Shown here one piece after another: positions 54,344-64,000 of a stretch of DNA of 64,000 bases. Source of the DNA: Echria macrotheca. Its lineage: Eukaryota; Ascomycota; Sordariomycetes; Sordariales; Schizotheciaceae. The DNA is taken from assembly GCA_030411725.1 (NCBI GenBank), contig MU839839.1, forward strand, positions 1 to 64,000, in the 5' to 3' direction. The notes under the pieces are model-generated. The model did no database searches. It was not told where the DNA came from and worked only from the letters and a program-made list of their open reading frames with translations. Position 1 is the stretch's first letter. Each line of letters begins with the position of its first letter. Position numbers and translations under genes: made by a program.

Positions 54344-57300
54344 CTAAAACTCCCATGACTCGTCGTCGCCGACCGACTCGATGGCCCACTTGAATTTGTC
54401 GCGCAACGTCTTGGAGAAGAACTTCTCAATAGGAACGTTCGCCTTAGCCGCGAAGACGACAGTGAGACGCGGATCAATGTAATTCTGCACCCATGTTAGC
54501 AAATCATCACCAAAAGAATCAAACCGCTTACGATCTTGGATGTGCCAAGGGCAACTTCCTTGTTGCCCTCGCGGTCGGCCGACTGAAGTTCGAGGGTACG
54601 GATCCGCTCGTTAATCTTCTCGATCTGTCCCATAAACTTCTCGACCGTCGGGCCCTTGCCCTGGGCCTCCACCTTCTTCGTCTTGTTCTCCTTCTTGAAC
54701 TTGGCCTCCAGTTCGGAAGCATCCTTGAGCCTCTCCCTCAGCTCTATATCGGGCGTTATCTTTAAACCCTCGGCAGCACGCTTCTCGTTGTCCTTCTCGA
54801 ACTTCTTGTGGATCTTCGCTTTCAGTTCCTCGACGAGGAACTTCTGGTGCTCCAGGATCCAGGCCTCGTCCAGATCGGGATCGAGCTCAAAGAACTCGGC
54901 GCCCTTCTTCTTCTTTTGCTTCGGGTCGACATCCAGAATCATCATCTTGAGGCGCCACTTCTGGTACTTGAGGCCCTTTATCCTGTCACCGAGCTTCTCC
55001 ATCTGCGCTTCGTGGGCGGCGCCGACAGTCCGCTTGTGGTTGCAAAGAATGGCGACCTCACGATTGCAGTCGTTGTAAAGCTTGATCTTCTCCGCGACGG
55101 ATAGGTTTTGGTCGACCTTGAGCTTCTGGAGGAGCGTGGACATGGTAAACGAAGCATTGTAAGTACGGAAGACCTTGGCCGTAAGACCAGGCATATAGCT
55201 GGACAAATGCTTGTTCAGTTGCGTGGTCTGCAATCGTGTTAGCGTGCGTTTCCATTGCAACGGAAGGATAACCTACAGTGAGCCTATCGAAAATGTCATC
55301 TCCGGCTTCCTTTGGAGACTTCTTGAACATCTTAAGATTCTTGAAAACCTGATGATCCACCTTGACCTCGTTGTAGAAGCGAATGCTATCTTTACCGAGG
55401 AAGTCAAAAATGACCGTGTCAGGGTGTTGGAGCGTGATGTGCTCAAACTTCAGAGAGCAACATCCGACGGTTTCGGCCTCGTTATCCGTATCCTTCTCAT
55501 TGCCGGCTCTGAGGGCGAACCGGTCGATCAGATACATGGCCGTTGCGCGTTGCCGGTCCGCCATGACATCGCTCTTGAGCTCTCTCGTGTAATCCTTGCG
55601 GATGCGGTCGATGTGCTTCTTGAGTTCACGAGCCTTCTCGAACTTCTTGTAGTCGGCCTGGCCTTTGACCGCGCTGTTGGCAGCCAACATGATGTACTTG
55701 TAGTTGCCGTTGACATTTTCCTGCCACATAGCGAGCCAGGTAGCCTTGTTGTCGTGCTGTATCGCCCTCCACTTGTGACCTGCCGGGGGCTCTGGTACCT
55801 TGGCCTCCTTGCCGATGTTGATCGTGATCTGCTCAGGCATGACACGCTTCTTGACAGTTCCGGTCTTGGGATGCTCGCCACGGCCACGGAAGAGGCCGGG
55901 AGGTTCGACTCTGGGATTGCCAACCTTTTCTTTGCGTCCATCCCATTTGCAGTACAGGTATGGAGCCTCGATCTTGTCCCTCTCCGCCTTCTCAGCCTTC
56001 TTCTCGGCTGCAGGTCGAGCCTTCTTGGCATCTGAAAGAGCCTTGTAGTGCTCAAAAATGTTGGTGAAGTCCAATTTCTTGAACTCCTTGATGTCGACCT
56101 TGTTGCCGTCTCGATCCTTGGCACCACCAGTCTTCTTCAACACGTCTTGGAAGTCCTTGAAGAAGTTCTTCTGGAAGACGGGGTTCTCGACATTCTGAGT
56201 GGAGTGCAGCATCGAGCCGAAAAAGGTGGCAACCTCTTCCGCCTCCACATGAAGCTCAACAGGCCTGCCATCGTAGTACAGCTTGACATCCTTCGGGAGT
56301 GGCTCGTAGGGAGGCGGGAAGATGACGCCGTTGTGTTCCAAAGTCGTCCACTTGATGCTGTCGTCCTCTTTCTTCGGCTGATCCCACCAGCGGAACTCCT
56401 CCTCGTCCTCTTCGTCTGCGCCGTCTTTGGATGATTCCTTCTCAAATTTGGCAGCCTTCTTCGCGGGAGCCGCTTTGCTCTTCGCCGCAGTAGTGGCCGG
56501 CTTCTTGGTCTTGACAAGGGGTTCATCCGAGTCAGATTCCTCTTTCTTGACACCATTCGACTTCTTGGCTGAGGAAGCACCATTGGACTGCCGCTTCTTG
56601 GGCTTGGCAAGAGGCTCGTCGTCGTCGTCGGATTCATCCTTTACTCTCTTCTTCGGAGTCGCCTTCTTCTCCTTCGCCTCGCTCGCTCGCAAAGCCTTTG
56701 CCGTTTTGGCGGCCGCTTTCTCGATGCTGGCCTTCTTCTGTGCGATCTTGGTTCCCAGCGGCTCGTCATCATCGTCAGAGAGCTCGCCCAACGCAGTCTC
56801 CTTGATCGAGGGAGGCAGACGGCCATTGATCTTGCTCATTGGCTCGTCGTCGCTGTCGAGTACCTCCTTGTGTTTTGACTTCTGGCGTTTGGCCTGCGCG
56901 AGTCAGAGTCATGTCTCACCGAGATTCTCGCCCTCTTCAACACAGTGATCAACATACCAAGGGGACCCCATCGTCACTGTCCGAGTCATCCTTGTAGTTG
57001 ACAGCCTGGCCGCCGGTTGAGCTTCGAGATTTACGCTTGGCGGTGCCGTTGGGCGCAGAGTCGACATCCATTGGGTCGTCCTTGACAGGACCATTGCGAA
57101 TGGATATGCCAGTCGGGCCTGGTCGGGCCTTCGATGTGGCCTTGTCCATCGCTCGGTCCTCGGCTTTCGAAATTCTCGGTGCGGAGACTACGGGATCGAG
57201 GTTAGCAGGATCTGATCGTAGGAGTGAATTGCAGCGATGAAGCCTCGTGGTGGTTGTTGGGTGCCTGTGTGCGAGTCTGACACGTCGACAAGCCTTGCGT

Positions 57301-57436
57301 TGCTGTGCTCCCCGAGGAAAGAGCACATTGATGGGTGGCAAACCAAGGTGCAGGCTGTGGAGGGCAGGAGCCGTGACTTACGATGACCGTTGGCCTTTCG
57401 GGCGAGAGGCATGTCGTCGTCGGAACTGTCAGACAT
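54344..57436 (-). CDS. TOP1: DNA topoisomerase I (type IB)
   Basis: Five exons, complement(54344..54484, 54532..55227, 55277..56893, 56958..57187, 57382..57436), 912 aa. The N-terminal 260 residues are Lys/Asp/Ser-rich with repeated SDDDEPL blocks and basic stretches, as in eukaryotic TOP1. The core starts near WWDQPKKEDDSIKW. All five catalytic residues are visible: Arg in FALRAGNEK, Lys in FLGKDSIRFYN, Arg in VFRTYNAS, His in AILCNHKR, and the DNA-linking Tyr in TSKINYIDPRL, which lies just after the last intron. The coiled linker (LELQSADREGNK side) is present. TOP1 relaxes supercoils during transcription and replication in the nucleus. All junctions keep frame. Confidence 0.97.
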
Positions 57437-58210
57437 GGTGACGGCGTGGATTGTGGCGGCTGGGAAAGAAGGTGCTCGCGACGAGGCGAGGAACAGCGAA
57501 GGTATCGCAATTCAGGAAAATGCGCCGAGTCGCTTAGGCAGTTTGGGGAAGGACCGTGAAAAAAAGAAGACGACGGCAAGGGCGAGGCCGAGGAGATGGA
57601 GGAAAGCGCCGCCCGGTATAGGAGAAGGGAAGATAAAGAGTGAAGCAGAACGGGCGGCGGCGCTGGTTGGCGTTGCAAGAGGTGGGTGAAGAAAAGGACT
57701 TCGCGCTGGGGAAGGAAGGGGGAGAACGGGGAGTCGAGGTTAAAGATGATCCTTTGGCCGCCCCACACGCTCCAGCACCAAGCCTCAGAAGCGCCTTGCG
57801 GAAGGGAGCGCTGTGAGAGACTGACAGTGTGAGTGTGTGCACTGAGCACTGAGTGACCACCACTGCAAAGTGGAAATCCAAGAGACGTGGAACCGTGCTG
57901 AGCCACAAGGTGACTAAGCGGATCCGCCAGCGCGTTGCAGCCAATGAGCCAATGGCCAGGAGCCGGGTGAAAAGGCGAGCTACGGGCACGGGCGAAGGGT
58001 GACCAGCCAAGCGGGTGGCCGAGAGAAGGTGCAAAATGTGGAGCCGGGATTGAGCAAAGCAAACCTCTCACGCCAATTGAAGTCGTAACCAATTGAAGTT
58101 CCCGACCTCATCCTTCCGACCGTCAATCGACACCGCAGCTCAGAACGTGGTCAATCGGGGCCACAGCCAGCTGAGAGGGTCTCTCCTTTGCACTCCGAAA
58201 ATCTCCTACA
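57437..58210. promoter_or_regulatory. Divergent promoter region between TOP1 and ATP3
   Basis: A 774-bp head-to-head spacer holding both promoters and leaders. A long minus frame crossing it overlaps TOP1 exon 1 in another frame and is not a gene. Confidence 0.6.
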
Positions 58211-59362
58211 ATGCTGTCCAGAGCTGCCCGACCGGCTTTGAGAGCCGGAGCTGCCGTCTCGTCCCGGTAGGTGTCCTCCTCGTCACCGGCGACTCTCTGC
58301 TCAATCGCACCCATCCGCGCATTTCCGATGTCGAGACTTCTCAAGAGACGGAATAACGATGGATTATTCAGGGGAGAGGAATGGCTGACACCGGGCACAG
58401 AGCGGTAGCACCGAGCGCGGCCACGTTCGCGACGCTGCGAGAAATCGAGGGCCGCCTCAAGTCGATCCGCAACATCGAGAAGATCACCAAGACGATGAAG
58501 ATTGTTGCCTCGACCAAGCTCACGCGCGCCCAGCGCGGCATGACCGAGTCGCGCAAGTACGGCGAGACCAGCAACGAGGTGTACAAGTCGGCCGAGACGG
58601 CGGCGGTCGAGGGCGAGGGCAAGAAGAAGCTCGTCGTCGTCTGCAGCTCCGACAAGGGCCTCTGCGGTGGCATTCACTCCGGTCTGTCCCGTTTCATCCG
58701 CCGCCAGGCCCTGACCGACGCCAAATTCGACCTCGTCATCCTCGGTGAGAAGTGCCGATCGCAGCTCTCACGTACCAACGCCAAGAACATCGTCCTCAGC
58801 TTCTCGGGCGTGGGCAAGGACATCCCGACCTTTGCCGACGCTCAGGCTATTGCCGACCAGATTGTTCAGCTGCCCGGCGAGTACTCTGAGGTGGAGATTG
58901 TGTACAACAAGTTCATCAATGCCACCAGCTATGAGCCGGCCACCATTGAGGCATTTTCCGAGGAGTCGCTCGCTAACTCCCGTATGTGCACGCAGCTCCC
59001 TGCGATTCTCTGGGCATGTAAGCTAACATTTTGGTGCAGCCAACTTCTCGACCTTCGAAGTTGAGGAATCGCAGCTCTCCAACCTGAGGGAATACGGTCT
59101 GGCCAACTCTCTGTACTGGGCCCTGGCTGAAGGCCACGCCTGCGAGATCTCTGCCCGTCGCAACGCTATGGATGTGAGTTTTTTTTTTCTCTCTCGTGCA
59201 TCAAAACCGCAGGACTGACCTCTTCGTCTTCAGAACGCCTCCAAGAACGCTGGCGAGATGATCAACAAGTACCAGATTCTCTTCAACCGGACCCGCCAGG
59301 CCGTCATTACCAGCGAGCTGGTGGAGATTATCACTGGTGCTACCGCCTCGGAGGACATGTAA
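58211..59362 (+). CDS. ATP3: Mitochondrial ATP synthase F1 subunit gamma
   Basis: Four exons, join(58211..58266, 58401..58981, 59040..59173, 59234..59362), 299 aa. The N-terminus MLSRAARPALRAGAAVSSR is a typical import presequence. The mature part begins ATFATLREIEGRLKSIRNIE and continues KITKTMKIVASTKLTRAQR, the N-terminal helix of the central rotor. Further marks are VVCSSDKGLCGGIHSG and the C-terminal helix NRTRQAVITSELVEIITGA, which ends SEDM. Gamma turns inside the alpha3-beta3 ring and couples proton flow to ATP synthesis at the inner membrane. Introns are 134, 58 and 60 nt. Length fits the family. Confidence 0.97.
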
Positions 59363-59518
59363 AAAGCTGTAGTTGTTTTTTTAGAGGTGTCGTTGTCGAT
59401 AGATGGTCGAGGAGGCAAGGAAATCGCGAAAACCGATCCCCAACCACCTTACCTATAAAAGCTGAAGAAGGGTGGGGAAAGGGCTCCCCGTTTTCCCTTT
59501 GTTGTGTACTACCAAGAT

Positions 59519-59572
59519 ATCAAAGAGTTGCCCCTGACTTGTGTCTCGCGAGCTGTGCATATATGGCACTGT
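59519..59572 (+). repeat. Direct repeat, copy 1
   Basis: It starts ATCAAAGAGTTGCCCCTGAC and ends in GTGCATATATGG. It is matched by 59865-59920 in the same orientation, about 345 bp downstream. Confidence 0.65.
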
Positions 59573-59864
59573 GATTCTTTATTGAGGAACTGTGGAGTGA
59601 GACGTTGGATGCGTTGCATCTTATCTGTTGTGCCTTTTGAAGTGTGGACACGGGTAATATTTATCTGTTTATCTCGACCTAGACCGATGACGATATCGAA
59701 AACGATATTTAAATACGATCATGCGTACCGAGGATTAGATACCTTAGTTAGGCACTCACGTGCTATAACCACTTAGAAGAGGGACCGCTTCCGCTTACCC
59801 CGTTAGTCTAAGGGGTGGAAGCCTTGGGCTTCTTACGGTTGTAAGACAAATAATGATAAACACG

Positions 59865-59920
59865 ATCAAAGAGTTGCCCCCGACTTCCAGTTGTCTTGCT
59901 ACGACACGCATGCATATATA
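59865..59920 (+). repeat. Direct repeat, copy 2
   Basis: It starts ATCAAAGAGTTGCCCCCGAC and ends in CATGCATATATA. The 5' half is nearly identical to copy 1; the 3' half is more diverged. Confidence 0.65.
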
Positions 59921-60511
59921 TATATATATACGGATGACATTGCTGGCTTTTTATTATTTTTTATTATTGTTGGGATTACTCCCCTCCCTCCCCATGATTT
60001 TTGCCCCGACTCCCGAGGGACGTTCTTGGGCAGGGGGAAGGAAGACTCGAGACACTACGGAACAGCAGATAACACCCAACCCATATATTACTCCCCGCCC
60101 CTTCTCAACATTTACGGAATATGTACGTTTCCCTTCCCTTCATACCTTGCTTGGTCTCCTTGGTCCTTGGGTACTTCACAAAAGGGGGTATCTCCATACC
60201 TCTTCTGCATCCATCCACAGACACCGACCAACCCACGGACGACATCATAACACACCCGTCAGTACCAACCCCAAAGATGTAAAACATCACCAACGCCACC
60301 CAGGCTTTTCACAAGCATAACAGAATAGCAACACCACCAGACCACAGACCACGGACAGAGAAACGACAAAACCTGCTCCATATGCACCTCGTTCTTCCGT
60401 CGTTCGGAACGGAAGAGAAGAGACCAGGACAAAGACAAAGAACAAAAATACAAACACCGCTACCCGCTCCCAATACCGTACTAATACTATTATATACCGC
60501 CCGAATCAAAG

Positions 60512-63500
60512 TCAACCCATCTCCACATCGCTGCCCTCACTCTCCTCAGCATAACTCGCCACCCTTCTCTTACTCCTCCTCTCCTCGGCCGCACCACCAC
60601 TACCCGCCTCAGTCGGCGGCGGATGGTCTCGCTCATACCTCTCCTTAAGCTCCGTCGCCCTGCGGTCCCACTCGTCCGCCTTCAGTTTAAACTCGGCCAT
60701 GGCCGCCGCATGGACCCGCTTCTGCTCCTCGGCCATCTCGACATACGGCCTTCTTACTTCCTCGGAAGCATCCCGCCACATCTTGGCGCTCATAACGCGT
60801 ACCTCGTTCGCGCTCGCTTTGCCCTTGCCTGCCCTGCGGCCCTCTTCGAGCTTCCGCTTTGCGTCGTCGTAGTGCTCTTTGCTGTAGAAAATGTAGGCGT
60901 TTGTCGCCGGCTTGCTAGGCACCAGGGGACGCAGGCCAATCTCGTTAATGATGTGGTCCCAGAGTTCGATCTCGTACGCTTGCATCGGGTCCTTGTTCTC
61001 CTCTGCCTTCCGCTTGAGGGACAGGGATGACTCTTTGGGGATGATCAGGGGTGTTGGGATCTCGATGGCACCCAGCATGGCGTCTAGAACCTCAGAGGCA
61101 GCGCGGAGACCAGAGAGATAGGCGCCGTGAACGGTCGCCGGGTGTGTGCCAGACGTGTGCTCGCCGGCGAAGAAGAGGTTGCCAATTGGTTTGGCCATGG
61201 TATCGTAGTCGTCCGCCCTCATCTCAGGCCCGGCTGAGGAGTAGCTTCCTCGGGTAAACTTGTCGGACGCCCAGCGCGTGATCACGGCTTCCACGGGATA
61301 GGGCACCTTATCGCCATAGACGCTACGCAGAATCGTCGTGGCCTCAGCGACAAGGTCATCGTTGCACGCCTGCTCTGTGTCAAAACCCGCATCCCCTGCC
61401 ATCAAAGCCAGGAGCGCAGGAAGACCGCTGGTTTTGGTAATATTGAACCATTGGAAGAAGCGACCCCGCTGTGAGGCATAATCCTTCTGGTCCAAACTGT
61501 TGCGGTTGGTCGGATTCCGGAGGACGCCAAAGATGTCTCTTTCTTCGTCCCAAAAGGGCTCCTTGTACACAAGGATGACCTTGTTCAGCACACCGAAGCC
61601 GAGACGGCGAATGGAATCAGATTTCCATGGTGGGAGTGGCGGCTCGAACTCGACGTTACCGTGCTTCAAGACACCCAGCGGTATCGTGCTGACCACGAAG
61701 TCGGCTTCGACCCGATAACCATCCTCGCATTCAACCACAGCAGGGCCGCCCGATCCCTCCGTGGTGTAAACGATTTTCTTTACAGGTGACTTTGGTCGTA
61801 AGTTTAAGGGCGTGGGTATTAGCAGCAGCCCTCTTGGTACGCTTTGATAGCCCCCAATGACCATGGTATGGCTGCCCTCCCATTCATTGCCGGCATCAAT
61901 GTCCCAGCCTTGAAGGCTGAGCTGATGGTAGTTGGTTGCGTTGCTGTACTCTAGGTTGGCGATGTGCCAGTTCATAAGACGGTAGTCCTGAGCTGTCAGG
62001 TCCACCAGATCCTTGTACTGAGCGATGACTGCGTCTGTGACGCTTCCAAGCGTGGCGTTTGGTTCTTTTGTTGCCGGCTCCAAATCCAAGTCGGCGTCAT
62101 CACTGACTCCTTGCTTCAGCGACCATCCCATGAGCTTTGCCTTGTGGGCCGCTTTCAAGGCGCCGGGCGTGCCTGGTTCTGTATGGATCCGGCCGGTAGC
62201 TCGGTCTGTTGATATCGGGACGAGGTTCACGTGCGGAGCAATATTCTGTTCTGACACGGGAAGTGAATGAGGCTGGGCGGCTGTTGCTTCTTCGCTTTGC
62301 TTTATGGTCTTGTGCGTCTCGGCCGCGCTGTCCTTGCCCTCGTCCATCAGGTCCCGGTTCCCCTCGATCAGCTTTGATGACGGCTGCTTGAATTTGTATT
62401 CGCTGACCCGGTCGAGGCAGTCATTGTAAAGATTCTCGACCAACTGGTCCCGCTGCAGGTCTACCGGCTTTCCGTTGAAATCGTACAGGGTGGTGTCTGG
62501 ACGCAACGGCCGGTAGTGCAGACCCAGCTGACCACGGACAAGGATGTTCAATGGATTTCCCCTATCGAAACCAGTGATGATCATTCCACCCATTTCCGCT
62601 GTACACCGCTTATCTTCGAAGCCCTCCATCGGGCGTGTCGGCTTGGTTCTGAACATTTTCGAGTAGACTCTTCCACCGATACGATTTCTGCCTTCGAGGA
62701 GGACAACACGAGGGGGTTCCTCGCCCATGTCTCGGAATTTCCTAGAATACTGCGCAAAGAGCCCCTCAAGTTGCCGTGCGCATCCGAGACCAGCCATACC
62801 AGCTCCGATAATGACGACCGTCTTCTGCTTCCCAGCCTGCCGAGAGAGTTTGCTCGGTAATTTGCGAGCCGAGGGGACCTCAACGCACCCAAAGTTGATA
62901 AAGCCTCGGCGGACCAACCAGTCAAAACACACGCTGGCAACATCGAACCAGCGGCTGTCCTTGGCACAGCCGACAGCCTCCTCTCGAGTGACGGGTATTT
63001 GGGGGTTCCGCACCCATAGTCTGAGTATCCCATTTCGGATATTGAGGTAAGTGGTCACCTGTGCGTGACTGATATGCTCTCTGAGCATGAGATACTCTTC
63101 AGAATGGAGGTGATACGGGTTCAGTCTTGATGCTTCGGCTGCCGCAACACACTCGATGGCATAGTCTGCCGGGGGTAGATCTGTTGGAATCGATACTTTG
63201 GGACGCACGTTGAACACGCGTCGAGGCACACTGCTTGGTTGTTTCAGAGCAGACTGTGGGGTCTGAGGGTTTGTACCTCTTGAGGCTTCGATATCAACTG
63301 GCGTCGTAGCTTTGCTCGTTTGGGAATGAGGAGCGTCAAAGAGGTCCGAGTGGTCCGAAACTACCGAGTGCGATGAGACGGACGAGGAGCCCTGCTCGAC
63401 AGCTGCATCTGGGTGAAGAAATCCCGTCATTGCTGGAGCCTCAGCGGCCGGTGGTATTGGTGGGTTTGGCGGCACTGGAGTTATGGGGTCGGTTTCTTGT

Positions 63501-64000
63501 GCTATGGCTGGGCTCGATATGGTTTGAGAAGGCGGCGGACTGGAACAATTATCAGCATACCCAGGAAGTGAAGTGGTGAAAGGTGAGAACGGAGTAAAGA
63601 GAGAAGAAAACCGGAGGGGGCAACGGGACTAGCAGAAAGAGAGAATGGCAGAACATACGGGGAAGGCTCCGCTTCCTTCTTTGGTTCAGGGTCAGGTTCG
63701 GCAACTGGTTCGGGGGTGGGATCCCTCCTCCGTACCGTGTCCGGCACAGGTTCCGGAGCGAGTTCCGGGGCAGGTGAGGGTTCGGAATTAGGGACTGGCG
63801 GCAGGGTAGACTCGGACAGGTCGTCAAAATCTGGCTCGTCGTCCGGAGGAGGAGATAAGGAGCCGATAGAGGAAGAGGCAATGCTCATGGAGTCGTCACC
63901 CTCAGTGGCAGCCATATTGTCGTTGCCGGTCCAGACCACTATCTCTGGCGCGATCTCTTCCGAACTGCTATCGTTGTGGTAGCGGGGGTCTAGTTCGGAC
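60512..64000 (-). CDS. LSD1/KDM1-type histone demethylase (SWIRM, amine oxidase, HMG box), 5' partial
   Basis: Visible exons complement(60512..63539, 63659..>64000). The 119-nt intron joins EAEPSP to PPPSQTISS. The frame is open to the window edge (SELDPRYHND...), so the start probably lies outside; an ATG at 63916 (MAATEGDD) is an alternative. Order: acidic Pro/Glu-rich leader; SWIRM domain (YAIECVAAAEASRLNPYHL ... WLVRRGFINFGC); FAD amine oxidase with VVIIGAGMAGLGCARQLEG, the flavin-contact Lys in FGVLNKVILVYKEPFW, and FAGEHTSGTHPATVHGAYLS; then an HMG box (NAYIFYSKEHYDDAKRKLEE ... VRRPYVEMAEEQKR). A low-complexity stretch sits where animal LSD1 has its Tower coiled coil. Fungal homologues act in the nucleus on histone H3. 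The last residues are acidic. Confidence 0.93.

Larger units (their letters stand above)
59363..60511. other. Convergent 3' spacer with a direct repeat
   Basis: About 1.15 kb between ATP3 and the LSD1-like gene, which converge. It contains a roughly 55-bp direct repeat (59519-59572 and 59865-59920) and a short TA run at about 59914-59930. No gene was recognised. Confidence 0.6.

Noticed and set aside
57202..58092. 296-codon minus-strand frame before TOP1
   Set aside because: It overlaps TOP1 exon 1 in a different frame and consists of Ser/Pro/Leu-rich translation of a CT-rich promoter.

Overview
The window is 64 kb of nuclear DNA from a filamentous ascomycete, most likely a Sordariomycete and possibly Sordariales/Chaetomiaceae. 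This rests on gene content, short introns (about 48-90 nt, GTRNGT donors, CTAAC-like branch sites close to the acceptor), GC-rich third codon positions and long gene-poor spacers. No prokaryotic, viral or intact transposon gene was recognised, and no tRNA or rRNA gene was found by eye. All functions come from reading the translations; no database search was run.

Layout. 1-9.4 kb: degenerate repeats, a patatin-fold TGL-like protein whose catalytic dyad appears lost, a FUN30-type chromatin remodeller and VMA21. 10.1-19 kb: a DUF2406 protein, a 4.6 kb gene-poor stretch, then ribosomal protein eL33 with a 10-nt micro-exon. 19-26 kb: glucose-6-phosphate dehydrogenase and Mediator subunit 14. 25.7-28.9 kb: a gene-free stretch with nine copies of a roughly 35-bp hairpin-forming repeat. 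28.9-33 kb: protoporphyrinogen oxidase and the poly(A) RNA-binding protein NAB2. 35-43.7 kb: a GH20 hexosaminidase, a CYP52-clan P450 and an Aro8-type aminotransferase. 46-52.6 kb: two uncharacterised membrane proteins, a Tyr-Arg-Asp repeat protein and a GH16 (CRH-type) cell-wall transglycosylase. 54-64 kb: topoisomerase I, ATP synthase gamma and an LSD1/KDM1-type SWIRM-amine oxidase-HMG protein that runs off the right edge.

The genes are mostly independent housekeeping genes. There is no biosynthetic or defence cluster. Several concern chromatin and transcription (FUN30, MED14, TOP1, LSD1-like, NAB2); GH20 and CRH concern the cell wall. VMA21/FUN30, TOP1/ATP3 and NAB2/GH20 are head-to-head pairs that probably share promoter regions. 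Exon boundaries were inferred from GT-AG sites, branch sites, frame and family conservation, and are predictions.

The most unusual observations are the hairpin-repeat cluster at 27155-28324, the apparent pseudolipase at 1823-3854, the 10-nt exon in eL33, the YRD-repeat protein, and two introns whose length is a multiple of three with no stop, so that retention would keep the frame.
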